Shown here piece after piece: positions 12,851-24,756 of a stretch of 64,000 nt of DNA (position 1 is its first letter; every line of letters begins with the position of its first letter). Source of the DNA: Taenia hydatigena (taxonomy: Eukaryota; Platyhelminthes; Cestoda; Cyclophyllidea; Taeniidae); contig JADWOT020000007.1 in the NCBI GenBank assembly GCA_036345935.2, forward strand, positions 822,517 through 886,516, written 5' to 3'. Under the pieces are notes generated by a model, which had not been told where the DNA came from, did not search any database, and saw nothing but the letters and a program-made list of their open reading frames with translations. The position numbers and the translations under genes are program-made.

Positions 12851-13769
12851 AGGTGTGATCCTCATGGGGCTAAAGTGGAATGACAGCAGTGAGGAAATGG
12901 AATGCAGGCGGTTACCTACTACCCCCCTTCGGGTGAGCTGAATGCACGAAGAATACTCGGCGGACCATGATGCACTCACCAAAGATGAAGCGCAGTATGA
13001 TGTAAGAAAGAAGTGAACAAGTGCGCCTTTATCCCTTTAATTCGAGACCGCCATCAGACCCAGTTCTTGCGCGCACACTATGATCCATAATATCTGAAAA
13101 GAAGAAAGGGAAGGCCTCATTTCACATGGCATGGAGTTGTGCCTGGTCAACTAGGCGGGCCAAATAAGATGCTGTGGTTGACTTGAGTGGTAACGCATGA
13201 CGGCTCCTCTGAAGATGGGGTAGCGTTAACTTGCATCTTTTCAAATTTGTCCAAGCCTGCCATATTCTATCTCAGGTGACTTATCCACTCTGTGGTGTTA
13301 CGGTGAAAAATAGTCTAATCTAGTTCGGCATGGTCTTGAGTACCGTGCTATAGCGCTTTCACAATTTGACATGGATATGGGGCAAATTGGTGCGTGCTCG
13401 CAATCCTACGCTTGGACGAATCATTGCCTCTTATCACAACAGACACCAGCAGCACATGTATTTCTTCCGTATGCGTAACGAAACACCTCATTGGCTGAGA
13501 GACAAAGGGGTGGCCTAGATAGAGGCGATGGGATGCGAATCTATGGAAATCGAGAAAGGAGGATTGGGATTGGGCAGCCTAGGAAGATCCGCTAAGCTAA
13601 ATATGAAGAAGTCGACTTGGAAGAGGGGTTCATATTCATTCTTAACAACACACTCAAAGAGGCCGAACACAACTTTCCTTTTCTTAGTGCTTTACACTGG
13701 ATATCAGATGCGATATTATCAAAATGACGCACGCAAATTTAGCAAAAGAGAAAAAAAGATAGCATAAAG

Positions 13770-14180
13770 AAAGGGCGAGGGATTGGTAGCAAAACCTACC
13801 CCAAATTTCTACCACATTTATCTGTTGTGGTCCTTTGAGGTCCCGAGAACGGCGGGTTGGGAGATTGGGAATGACGAGCTGATGGAGACAACGGAAGCGG
13901 AGGATAAAGGGAGACCGGAGGCAGAGAGGAACCCAAGCGGGAGGGAAACACTGACAAAATAACACGCAGCGAAGCATGTCTGGAAGCTAACTGTGTGCTT
14001 GACCTCTTTGAGCCTGACACGTGTGAATCAATTAGTTGCACGTGCCGCGTGGTGGCCTCCAATGTCGACTAATGCGCGCTTTAGGCGCCATCCTTTGCTG
14101 ATGTTTTCGCAAGAGCAGCCATCACTCGCTTTTGCTTTCCACCTAGGCGATTTGCTTGCATCATCGTGCATGTAAAGGAG
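13770..14180 (+). repeat. interspersed repeat family A, copy 1 (SINE-like)
   Basis: The reverse complement aligns along its whole length with 48505-48965. Shared blocks include a GATGATGCAAG start, a GGCCACCACG/GGCAACCACG core and a CT-rich flank with CCCAACC. On this strand the core resembles a degraded tRNA head: an A-box-like tract near 14025-14040, followed by a B-box-like tract. Confidence 0.7.
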
Positions 14181-14421
14181 AAGGTACCTATGTTCCTTGA
14201 TATTCTTTTCTGATGCTGACCTTTGGGTCGGTCACCGTTTGGGCATTCAGGTATCTCCCTACTCCACCACGAGATGCCTACCTTAATCAAAATAATGTGA
14301 AACAGCGATGGGCAGAGTGGCTAATAGATGGGCATGATGATTGTTTGATGAGGATTAATTGAAGAAGCAACACTTTCAATTCAATCAACTTTTCACGCGG
14401 CCTTTTTGCTGATGTGCTCTT

Positions 14422-14544
14422 CTAAGTAAGCAGGAACGCTTCGGCGAAGTGCGCTGGTGGAAATGCTGGATGAGCGCAGCCTAGAAGGCTGTCTCGTGTG
14501 GCGGCGTTGACGATGCTCTCGCTGATGTCGCAAAAGTAGGCCAT
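14422..14544 (-). CDS. GC-rich short ORF, possible exon or retrocopy
   Basis: AAGATGGCC gives a good start context at 14544. Forty codons follow (MAYFCDISESIVNAATRD...), with codon choice richer in G+C than the surroundings. An overlapping frame (14393-14584) continues past this stop with a more protein-like end (LRRSVPAYLEEHISKKAA), so a frameshift or an unrecognised intron is possible. No family recognised. Confidence 0.2.
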   Translation of the reverse strand: MAYFCDISESIVNAATRDSLLGCAHPAFPPAHFAEAFLLT

Positions 14545-14609
14545 CTTGACTAATGCTGTGTTGTGTTTGACTGACGGATGCCACCTTGCTACTTGGAGAC
14601 CGCTCTTCA

Positions 14610-16420
14610 AATGAAATGATTATGGACCGCTACATTGTAATCCGGTCAGCGTTGCCATGCTCTACTCTTCCAGTGAAATATTCCCAAATATGCCACGACC
14701 CTAAGTTGTCAATGCTCTACCTTGCGAATACGACATGCTCGGCAAGATAGCCAGGCTAATGCTTGATTTCCCTTGTGCGCAAATCCTTCATAACGTTCAA
14801 CGATGTCCTTCTCAGCCGTATTCATTTCCAGTGTCAGCTGATTGTCTCTAAACTTAACGATTGTTTACCCGGCGGACATGAAGCGGTCATGGAAATGGCT
14901 TAACTCTCATGCACAATAAAATAAATGGATAAGAATTCTTTATTCAACAAAAGATTGTCAATGATATAAGTTACCCGCAGATCGGTCTGCAATATCTTCT
15001 AATCTGGCGATGCGTTATCGGCATATATATGCAACTATCAACTGCCCTACGCTGAAATTATTCTCCACTCACCAAGCCGCGTATTCATTCGCAGTCCAAC
15101 TCGCCTTGGGTCAAGTGAATTAGTGAGTGAACCAACCGGCTGGGCAGATAGCCGGTACGCAACTGGTACACAGCAGGTCTTATCGACTGTATTGATCCAT
15201 TGAGACTAAAGCTATTTTCTCTCTGCCAAGCCTATTAAGAAATGCCCGTAATGTTGCTTGACGAAGGTGAAATCCACCAATGAGGCCCGATCACCATCCT
15301 CCGTTTTTCACCCTTGAAGAATAGCATGTCAGTTATATGAGGTCGGACTAATCAATCTCCAACCGGTGGGCAACGTTCGTGACCAGGTTACACGAGCTAA
15401 AACGTTTGAATTAGGTCATTGTCTGCAATTTCCGCTCGTTTTGGTGGATTATTGATGGATATCCGTTCATATGATTTTTGAACACAAAGCATCTATTAGC
15501 GGCCTTTGATCTACTGCACCCATTGGGCCACAGTTCGAGATTCACTTGATGACTTAGGTCTAATTATGCATGGCGCAGATTGTGCGACTATCCCAACACA
15601 ATCATCCAGTGATTTGTTAACACAAACAACACTAAGCACTTCGTCAGTTTGTTCTCAGACTGGTGCTTGAGACATTTGATATTTAAGGAAACGAACCGGC
15701 AATTAGTTTTTTATAAACATCTGAAAGTCTACCAAAATTCTTATGTTTACAATTGTTATCTTATTCACAAATGATTTGCTCCTTAATTACCCGACCTAGT
15801 TAGTAGAAAAATAAAAACGAAAGGGCTAAAAATTCTACCTTTCGTGGACAAAAAAATAGACAAGAGCGCAATGCTGAAGACTAACAAGGAATTGGACACT
15901 ATGCCAATGGAAGTTAAATGCAGCTCCCTCGCAGCTGACCTCCCGAGAATGTGTTCTCTAATGTACAAACACAATGTTTAGCATGCTTGTAGGGTCTCAG
16001 ATTTGGATTGCGATAATCACTCACTAAAAAAACTTAGTGATGGCAGGAATGGTTTAGTGGTGAATGCAGCAAATATTCTACCACGGCGTTGTCTGTAGCA
16101 CGACGATCCACTTGGCCGTGGTTACCGTCTTTCACCGATGGTTATTCTGGTGAATGAATCCCATTAATAGCCATTTTTCCGCAATTTGAACAGACATTTC
16201 AGTTCAGCGGCATGTAAAGGTAGATTTACTGATGCTTAAATCGATTCTCAAGTTTTTAGTGCGAATAAAAGTCTTTGCAAGCATTTAAGAAAAGATAGCC
16301 TTCTTGTGATAAGCCATGATAACAATAATTATTAAGTGTGGGGATAAATGTGATGGATATTAAAATTGCCGAGGGACATCTTTAAACTATTTCAAGTAAA
16401 ATCATCGCCTTTTTTCTAGG
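14610..16420. other. stretch without convincing genes outside the repeat copy
   Basis: Apart from the repeat at 15060-15200, I see only short frames. One (15783-15974, minus) has a hydrophobic run but no ATG-led context. No RNA gene recognised. Confidence 0.45.
15060..15200 (+). repeat. interspersed repeat family B, copy 1
   Basis: Aligns with the reverse complement of 47500-47642. Shared blocks: TCCACTCACC, GCAGTCCAAC, CTGGGCAGATA, CACAGCAGG, TCTTATCGA and CATTGATCC/TATTGATCC, in the same order and spacing. Confidence 0.75.
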
Positions 16421-16424
16421 GGTA

Positions 16425-17146
16425 CTATTCACAGCCACTTGTCATGCATACACGAGGTGCATAGCGGTTAAGGCTATCAAGATATGCCTTGACTAAAGAA
16501 TAGGGGAACTTGACTTTTCCAAACCAATTTAAATTGAAACCAGGTGTTATACTTGGTTCTGGGGAATCAACTGAATGTGCGCATGGTGCGGATTTATTAG
16601 GCATAATTGACAAGAACAGGAAAGTCGAATCACCGCGAGTTGGGGAACAGCCTTACTTTTGGATTATACGAGCTTGATTATCGCGATTTTGCAGCCTGAA
16701 TTGTCTTGAAAGTCTTATGGAGGAACACACAACGCTGGTGAATAAAAAGTGGAAAATTATTGACATGGCCTTTGTGCCATGCTGCAGATTGCGAGTCAAT
16801 TAACAGAGGCTAAAGTATCTGCATACATTATCTGCAGATTATTAAATCACTACGCGTTACCTGTCGGCAAAAATAAAAGAATTGTTAAATCGTAAAATAC
16901 TTAGGCAGTTGCGACTAGCGCAATGAAACCCAGAGCACATTCTGTACCATCGTAGAAAATAGCGGCAACAAAACTAGGTTTGCTTGGAAAAAAATGGGTA
17001 ATTAATTCCCAAGTGCTTCCTTTGTAATCACAGCCTAAGAAGTGCCCACCACCTTGAACGAACAACCATTTGCCACCCAATTCGCCTGCACTTCGTAGAA
17101 TGGAAGACATCCACTGAGAGGATATCGATATCATGGTTCTTCGCAT
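16425..17146 (-). CDS. possible minus-strand gene, two exons
   Basis: The segment 16901-17146 is open for 81 codons from an ATG at 17146 and contains a glycine-rich, aromatic stretch (GGKWLFVQGGGHFLGCDY). A plausible donor GATG|GTACAG leaves phase 1. The segment 16425-16613 reads in frame through NLNWFGKVKFPYSLVKAYLD to a TAG. Candidate acceptors before it (for example CCCCAG near 16555) restore the phase. No family recognised. The two segments are 290 bp apart on the same strand, which is the main reason to pair them. Confidence 0.28.
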
Positions 17147-17934
17147 GCCTCCTTACCTACAGACGGCGAGCATATTAATGGACAAGAAAATAATTTACTG
17201 TTGCTATTTAAGTAGCACAACCTGTGGTCTGAACCCGGGTACGATGATTTGAACGAACAAGTGGCAAAGCGAATCCCCATTTCTCCATTAACTGTGTATC
17301 ATTTTGTCACTAATCCAACGAAAACATAGGCTTTAAATATTGTTTTCCACATTTCTTTCCACATTGGGACATAAGACACAAGCAAAACTGTGAATTTATT
17401 TTCATCTGTCCTTAGTTTAGGCAAGCATTTTGGAAATGAATGGCGAAAACATTTTTTGAACAACGAATTATTTCATTGATTATGAAAGCGGATGCAAGGG
17501 TCTGATACCGGGTTAAAGGATTGTGAACTGAATATAATGTATTCGCAGTCTTTGCAGCCATCCATGGATTGTGCCTCGAGTGATAATCCAGGACGTGGAA
17601 AGTGGCGTTTATTGCGCGATTTCCCGTACATGTTTCTCCAAACCGTTCTGTGGTCTTGCGTCCTTAGCTGGATTAAGTGAATTACATCTAGGTCCCGTCG
17701 GTAGCTTATTTTTTGATTGGCGGTCCCTTACGGAATCCTTCAGTTTTCTTATTTAAAGTGAAAGCCTTAGTATAACGTTTTCCTTGCTCCAACACCACCC
17801 GATTGGGTGCATCAAAGAACCCATCAACTCACACGCAGAATCAGGGCTGAAACGGTGGAGAGCGAACATGCCTCATAACATGCTAACGGGAGCAACGATT
17901 AAAGTAAAGCTATCCGAAATATTTTTACGTAGTT

Positions 17935-18200
17935 TGTTAGCGCGTCAGTCCTACAGTCTAAAGTTTGTAAGCCGCATTGTGCTGCACAGTACCACAGTAC
18001 CGCGAGAGCATACCTACCTCGTATTCCATCTTTTCTCTCCTTCCTCGACATCCACATCCACCTCTACTTCCGCTGCATCACTGTCTATACGTCACTCAGC
18101 CAACTAGTAATTGTTCAAATGCGCGCACACACACCTCGACCTTATGTGACTGCTGAAGCTTACCAATGTGGTCTGGCGTGTTGCTGGTGCCAAAATGCAG
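17935..18200 (+). CDS. possible exon ending at a strong donor
   Basis: After TTTTTACGTAG the frame stays open for 88 codons to a consensus donor, GCAG|GTAAGA, at 18200/18201. The C-terminal part is cysteine-rich (YQCGLACCWCQNA). An overlapping frame (17784-18107) is also open and Ser/Thr-rich, so the choice is not certain. The tRNA-like relic at 18239 would lie in the following intron. Confidence 0.17.
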
Positions 18201-18238
18201 GTAAGAGATAAAATAATTTAAGATTCGCGGACAATGCA

Positions 18239-18311
18239 GGTAGAGTGGCGCAGTGGAAGTGTGCTGAGTTTGGAACTCAGAGATCTGTAGATCAAAGTTC
18301 CGCTTCGCCAT
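18239..18311 (+). tRNA. initiator-Met-like tRNA relic with TGG anticodon
   Basis: The D arm TGGCGCAGTGGAAG and the spacing match eukaryotic initiator tRNA-Met. The anticodon arm is a perfect CTGAG/CTCAG stem with loop TTTGGAA, giving anticodon TGG (Pro) and not CAT. The acceptor GGTAGAG/CTTCGCC has one mismatch, and the T stem is weak. Probably a pseudogene or a SINE head. Confidence 0.55.
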
Positions 18312-19771
18312 TTGACCATTTATTTGCTCCGTCGGGTTTGGCTGCACCTCGCATCGATGCTTTGCTTACCTGGCCTAAAATTACACGTCCACGAAATGTT
18401 TAACTGCCACTTCTCTTCGGCTCTACATCCAATTAACGTGATCTGTGCAAGGGAACGCTCTGCTGCGTGGATGTTGCGGAGGCCAGTCTGATAACAAAGG
18501 TGGTTGTGCGCTTGTCCCCTAATGATCAAGTAAACTTAAAGTCAACCTCGCGGATAATGAGCATATCACAAAAAATCCAGAGTTCTGATTCAAAGGCTCA
18601 TAAAATCCTAGAATGGGGATCCAATGTGGTTGCTATTTTTGTATCGGCGCAGAATGGGGAGTGTAAATCTACATCGGCAAAATACAAATGGGCTTTGACA
18701 ATAAAAATAAAGATGAAATGTACGTGAAGGGGTAGCGAAAGGAGTTTCTCTCCATGCAGTCCTTAAAACAGTTAATGCAATTCTTTATGACGTCGTTCCT
18801 TACTAAAAGCACTAGCATTACTGAGACACGAGAGCGACTAAAATGCAAAATTATACAAAATCCTGTACTTCGAGTTCAAAGAGAGTTGGATTCAAGAGCA
18901 GCCTTGTTAAAGGTTTGAATTTGTTTCTGGACATTTTTGTTGAGTATGCGTGCAGCGACGAAAAATATATATAACAGCCTGGCTCCTTGAAGGTTAAGTC
19001 AAATTGAGATGCGTGTACCAAGTAGGAATAAGTATAAAATGTCATATTAACATCATTATTAGTAGCAAATTGACAAAATAGTGCCAAAATGTGACCAAAC
19101 GAAGCTTGGATGGCATAATTTTACACATTTCAAAATGTTTGGGATGGCTTACACATGCAAAGCCAATAAAGGTAATCTTTAAAGTGCTTACGGAGAATAG
19201 GAAAAGGCTCATGGCATTTGTCATAATGGAGTCGGACTTAGCTCTAGTGCTAAAATGTTATCAATGCCTTAGCACAAAGGCAAAGTAAAGTTGAAAAGGT
19301 CAATTAGCTCTTCTGGTTTGAGACTAACACATGGATATTCTCGCCTGACAGCTTACAAGTGTGCATATTTTACGAATGTAGTTGGATTTGTAAATGAAAA
19401 CTGAACTAAAGGAGGACTGAAATTACTTGATGTAAGGTTAGTTAAGGTTTATTAATACAAAACACTTATGTTGAAAGTGGTTATTTCTGTCACAAATCCA
19501 TTCTCCTAAATATATCAGCTTTGATTGCAATTTTATAGGTCAACGATTCGCTGGACTAAGTTACAACTACTTTGAAACGAGACGATGCTCAATGTAGTGT
19601 TTTTTTAAATAACCGGTTTTCCATTTTGGCTAAAATAAAGCGGTATCATGGCCGTGACAAATGCAGCAAGAGATAGACTACAACAAAATTGATAAAACAA
19701 ACGAAAGTTGGCTATTAATGCACAGTAGGGTATCCCTTAGGATAGACCATGTCCAGGTGCTGCTGCTAATT

Positions 19772-20059
19772 CTAATGCAGGTTGCACAGCGCTCTGCGTG
19801 ATGATTCTGTGTTGAAGCACATCGTTCTTTGTGGTGTGACTCTATGGCTTAATGTTGGCCCATCAGACTCCAGATCAGAAGGCTGCGTGCTTCCTTCTAC
19901 CTCATCCTCCTTTGCCGCTGCCTGCAGCACACGCCTTAGCTTGGGTTCTCCTTCTGTTGTCGATTTCGTTACTATATCGCTGCTCTTACTACTGCCGTTA
20001 CATCCGCGGTAGCAACACCATCGTCGCAAATGATGTCCCCTACATTTCCTTGTTCTTTG
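19772..20059 (-). CDS. possible terminal exon, hydrophilic protein
   Basis: A textbook acceptor, ATTATTTTACAG, precedes 20059. The frame then runs 95 codons to TAG at 19772. The peptide is charged and low in hydrophobics (SSDIVTKSTTEGEPKLRRV, then an acidic KEDEVEG segment), which is typical of a disordered protein tail. A further open segment on the same strand (20400-20690) could be an upstream exon. No family recognised. Confidence 0.28.
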   Translation of the reverse strand, partial: QRTRKCRGHHLRRWCCYRGCNGSSKSSDIVTKSTTEGEPKLRRVLQAAAKEDEVEGSTQPSDLESDGPTLSHRVTPQRTMCFNTESSRRALCNLH

Positions 20060-20699
20060 CTGTAAAATAATTTTGTTACCTCTTTTGGTTACTCTGAGTG
20101 CCAGGACAATGCCTTAAATTCGACCAATTTTTACTGGTGTGTCGCGGTAGGAGAAATTCTAAGCTTCATTGATGTCAGTGTCAAAATAAAAGCTTTGTAG
20201 GGACAAATTCACCCTTTCTTAAGCTTTCGTATAGTAACTTCTTTAAGTCCTCTCTCGCATTTCACGCCACTATAAGGCAATAAGATAATAAAACTATTAT
20301 TATTTTTACGTGATCATCAAAGGAGACGTGCTTCCAATAAAACACTTTTATCGAGGAAGAATAACACACACGTCGAATCCAAATTACGCTATTCCAACTT
20401 CATGCAGCGCATATGGCAACATAAAAGCTGGCTTCCATCTGTTCCTCTCTCCCACAGCCACATCCTATTATCCAAAAATTTGAATCAAGGATGTGGAGTA
20501 AGGGAAGCGCGCCTGTCTTAGCTACAAAGCTCAGATTCCCATGGTCCATGCACGATTGTGTGCTACGGCTGATATTCTTAGATAGCGAGATCACTGAGTC
20601 TCCCAGTGACTTTGACAATCGCGTAACTTTAACTTGAATCATCTCTTCCATTAGGCGGCTTGCTTCTGGCAAAGGGATGGTATGCGTCTATGTGGTTAA

Positions 20700-22090
20700 G
20701 AGGTGGGTCTGGCTTCACCTACACCGTAGGCTTAACGTAAGTCATAGTAATGATTAGCTTCAGCCACTGATACTGCGCCTCAGGTCATCTCTGACACTTC
20801 CGATGCGAGGAGTAAGTTCCCAAGGCTTTGCTAGCAATAAGCGGCACAGACCATTAAAAAACCTATTATCCAGCAATAATTGCAGAAGATGCGTGGTGTT
20901 GTAATTGGCAGAATTAATAGCTCAGTGCTTTGTTTTGGACCTTGCTAAACTTGACTAAGTTACCACACCCGCAAAAAGATCTGACTCTGTCATAATTTAG
21001 CTCTGGTATTAGTTAATCGACTTATATGCTTTGAGACATAGGTACTCCGTCGGCGTGTCTCGATTGGCGATGAAATCGCTGCTCTTCATATGAGCAATTA
21101 GAGCGCTCGGCATGTTCTACAAGCAGTCGTTTCTGGCAGCATTTATACTAAAGGAGAAAGATGTCCAACTTACAGGTTTACTCCTCACTACTACGCCTCC
21201 TCCACGTTGGAGTGATCTGCGCCTTAGTTCTAGATCCCATCGGACTTTGTTGATATTGACTTCACGACGCTAAGTACTAATAAGGGAACTGAAAAAGCAC
21301 TTTAGACTTCTAGAACATTTATCTCTGTAGTGAAGTAAGGCCAAATGCTAAGCTAATTTAATTTCCATACATTCAATTTGTTACAATATAACGAAGCCAC
21401 ACTGTGCATCACCTCTTCATATACATACGCTAATGGCTATAGCGCTTTAATGAGGCAATACCATGCGCATCCTGTCAAGATCTAGACAAAGACGATGCAT
21501 GCCCTTTCAGAAAAGGCAGTTGCGAGCGGATTTGCACATAAGCACTATTTGCTTATTTCGATCTAGCTCTTGACAACTGTGAGTAAAATGCTGCTCTCAC
21601 CCTGTAATCACCGATGGCATAGCAGTTGCAGATCTACATGCACAGTTGTTCATCTTTTTCTCCTCTGGCTGTCCATACAAAGTCAAGATTTGGCAACTTG
21701 CTAAAGTGTGATTACGAGCTCCTGTGTTGTTCCCTGTTTATTTTTGGCGGCAGCCTTAGATTGTCGACCCACTCACTCAATTAAATGGAACCTGATGTTT
21801 TTGTTTTGTTACAGAAACCGAATACTGAATGGATTTCTTCCAAACGTTGCGCCATCCACCTCAACACAATCGCAGTGCACAACTACTCTGCCTGAAGCTT
21901 ATTACTGGTTTGAATAAATCTGGGCCAATTAAGATTCGAACGGGAGCCCTAATAATGGTGTAAAAATCATGCAGCATTTGAGTCCTAAATTTTGTGGCCA
22001 TCCTCATCCATAAATGAATAATGATCACCTAACTAATACAGAAACGAATGGGAAGATGACATGTAATCAACCTGGAATAGAGTGACAAGG
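20700..22090. other. stretch without recognised features
   Basis: Only one frame over 60 codons (21708-21917). No repeat copy, RNA gene or exon-like composition seen. Confidence 0.4.
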
Positions 22091-22477
22091 GCTTCAACCT
22101 ACATCCGCCGATTCTTCGTGGCTTGCTGAACCAGTTAACTGAAAAAGCGGACATCTGTGCCATGAAGCCACCGAATATAGTGAATTTTGGTTAGCATATC
22201 TTTTGGCAATAGCACTGATTCTTGCTGGCGAATTGAAGAGATCCAAGGTTGCGATTAGATATAAAATTCGTTCAGGGTAGAGGATTACGTGCTCATCACA
22301 AGTGTCTGTAACAAGGAGAAGAAACTCTGAAGTAAACGCTAGTGTATTATAAGAAGGACGGAAATCACCGCAGTAGAGGCGTGTGAGCTTGCATTTACTC
22401 ACTAGCGTGCGTCTACCGACACCGCGAAATGCGTCCAACAAACTGCAGCATGGGCAAGAGGGCTCACGCATGCAGTG

Positions 22478-22580
22478 TCGATGGATTGGTAGACCTACGG
22501 GAATATATGCGAAGCATACCAGTGGGCACAGATCTCAAACATACCAGAGGCGTGGTTCAAACCCACGCGGCGATCTCTTA
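22478..22580 (+). repeat. tRNA-like repeat family C, copy 1
   Basis: Aligns with 23940-24035: GATTGGTAGACCTAC against GGTTAGTAGGCCTAC, then GC-GTACC/GCATACC, AGTGG, and a T-arm-like end GTGGTTCAAACCCAC against GTGGGTTCGAATTCAC. The last element fits a Pol III B box (GGTTCAAACCC). Confidence 0.65.
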
Positions 22581-22624
22581 AGTGGACCTAAAGTCCACCG
22601 ACTTAGCCACTCGGCCATCCAAGC
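22542..22624 (-). tRNA. tRNA-Leu-like relic with anticodon TTA
   Basis: GGATGGCCGAGTGGCTAAG is a class II D arm as in Leu tRNAs. The anticodon stem GTGGA/TCCAC encloses CTTTAGG, giving anticodon TTA, which would read the stop codon UAA. Leu(UAA) has CTTAAGA there. A long variable arm and a T arm (GTGGGTTTGAACCAC) follow, and the 3' end CTCTGGTA resembles tRNA-Leu. The 5' acceptor (GCTTGGA) does not pair with it, so this is most likely a pseudogene. Confidence 0.6.
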
Positions 22625-22739
22625 AAAGCTATTCGCCTCATTTAGCGGCCTTTTCTCAATCTCCTATCTCCCTCCCTACCCCTCTTCACTCACATTCCAC
22701 CCCGTCGTTCCCCTGCACATCACGTCACTGGCAACACTG

Positions 22740-23332
22740 TCAAACTGCCTTGTCACTAATTAAAATGCGTGTTGTCGAAAGTCGACTACTTGCTAGCTCT
22801 ACTCTACGGCGTTGTGCATTTGCTGCCACATTCAGTTTGACGACGATTGCAGAGTGGAACAACGAACAACAGCACTGATGAATACGTCATCAAGTACCAG
22901 TGACAGAGACGAGATAGAACAGTGGAACAACCACGGTCGGAGCTGCACCCAACGGTCCAACTTCACCATCTCACCCGAAACATTCAATTGATTCCATGTC
23001 GTCCGACGTGGAGCTTGGGTTCACACCTCCGAGAACAGGACCATTGAGCTTTGCTACCTAAGCCTACCAAGCTTCCAATAACAACGGCTCCCTTCCCACC
23101 GCGTACCTCTCTGAACAACGCATGCTACAGCACACTGCTTCCCACACCTGATCCATCTGCGGCCCTATCGACTGCATCTGCCATCACCGCTGTTGCCGCC
23201 ATGGTCGCACTCTGGTGTTATCCTCCTGAACACTCCTATCTGCTATTAGGGAAAGAAATAATACGCCTTCCGTACGCAACAACACGCAATAATATTAAAG
23301 GCATTCCCTTCCCCATGTATCGGTGGATATAA
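22740..23332 (+). pseudogene. coding-like patch spread over several frames
   Basis: The G+C and codon choice jump to coding-like values across about 550 bp, but the plausible reading moves between frames. An ATG frame (MNTSSSTSDRDEIEQWNNHG) ends at 22989. Another frame starts with MSSDVELGFTPPRTGPLSF and is cut by TAA. A third runs from 23046 through PTPDPSAALSTASAITAVAA. Ser/Thr/Pro/Ala-rich runs of this type are common in transcription-factor linkers. This looks like a decayed or frameshifted coding exon, but intron boundaries were not resolved. Confidence 0.22.
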
Positions 23333-23516
23333 GAGATGAAAGACAGGACACGTTGTTGTGTTACACGCAGTAACTCCTGCACGCCTCATCATCACTAGCT
23401 CAATTAGCGGCTACGGAGTGACATTTAGAGTCAGGCATGTCAAGCATACACGAGACTGGTCGGTATCATTAACATCCTAAGCGAATATTGTACTTCTAGA
23501 CCGCCAGGCCTTCCAT

Positions 23517-23534
23517 CCACCCACCCACCCACCC
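23517..23534. repeat. CCAC microsatellite
   Basis: Perfect CCCA/CCAC tetranucleotide run of about four and a half units. Confidence 0.85.
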
Positions 23535-23939
23535 AATAATTCAGTCAACCAGCCAGCCACCATTTTGTAGCGCAGAGCAACACAATGTCGTTCAATGCAA
23601 TTCATTTCCTCCCTTTTAATCTACTGTCAACCATCCACTGTCCGTCGTCCATCTCTACCCTCACTGCGCCACGACCACAACCCCTTTTTTTTCCGACGTC
23701 ATCATCCCCCACTATGCACACGTTTTTCCCCAACGAATACTTTTGCTCGTCTGCGCTCGCATAACCATCAATCTTCACCTCCCATCCACTCATTATTACT
23801 GGACAGGCGGTTCATTTATCAGCCAACCGATCCATTTGCCTCCTTCCAGCGCTGCTCACTTACCGACTCATCTGTGTCTATTCGCCACCACCTCAACTAA
23901 AGACCAACAATCTGCAGCCTGAATAAAATCACGCAGGCG

Positions 23940-24035
23940 CATGCTGTGAGCGGGTTAGTAGGCCTACAGAGGTAGCTGCAGCGTACCAATAAGTGGCGTC
24001 TAACCCTCACCAGAAGTGGGTTCGAATTCACGTTC
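23940..24035 (+). repeat. tRNA-like repeat family C, copy 2
   Basis: Homologous to 22478-22580. An acceptor-like pairing GTGAGCG/CGTTCGC can be drawn around it, with GGGTTCGAATTC as the B box. It is probably a degraded class II tRNA-derived SINE. Confidence 0.6.
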
Positions 24036-24756
24036 GCTTGTGTTAATTTGCGACTTGTGCTTCCATGCATTCATTGTCCGTCTTCTATTCTGCTGCACTA
24101 GTTAACGTTTGCAAATCATTGTTTCCTTTATATTTATGGGATACGATAACATTGGCTGTAACTTAACTGATTGTCTGCCATGTCGTTGCATTGGGTTGGA
24201 TATTACCTTTGGTCCAGAACCGATATAAAATATTCAAACAGAGAATCTTTGCGCTTTGTATTGAATGCGTTACTATCACCCACCCTATTCTTTCTTCTAT
24301 GACTTGCGTGAAATCAACTAAATACCTTTGGCATCATGACAATTTGCCTGGGTCTCCAAGCGCGCTCTCTTGTTATCCAGATCATCCTCATAACCATCTG
24401 AAACCTCCTACGTACCTCGCTCTGACTGCGCCGAGGATATCAGTAAGGAGAACCAGCACCGGAGGTGCATCGTCAACCACTGCGCAGTTGAGCCTGCACT
24501 GATGGCGCATACTACCTAAGGACAACGCACTAGTAATAGTTGAGGTGCGTCACTCGTCCTCACAAGGAAGGTGGGTCTGTAGATGACGCCAGATTGGTCC
24601 CTATTTAAGAATACAAGTGTTGCTACCTGTTGCTACTTTTATAGCCCTGCGAAATGTCAAATGTTGTAATCCGCGGTTACTTAGTGCACAGCTTTTGGGG
24701 GGATTAGCATTTCGAGTGCTGTGTATGAGCTGTATTAGTAGTGTTTTGTGAAATAA

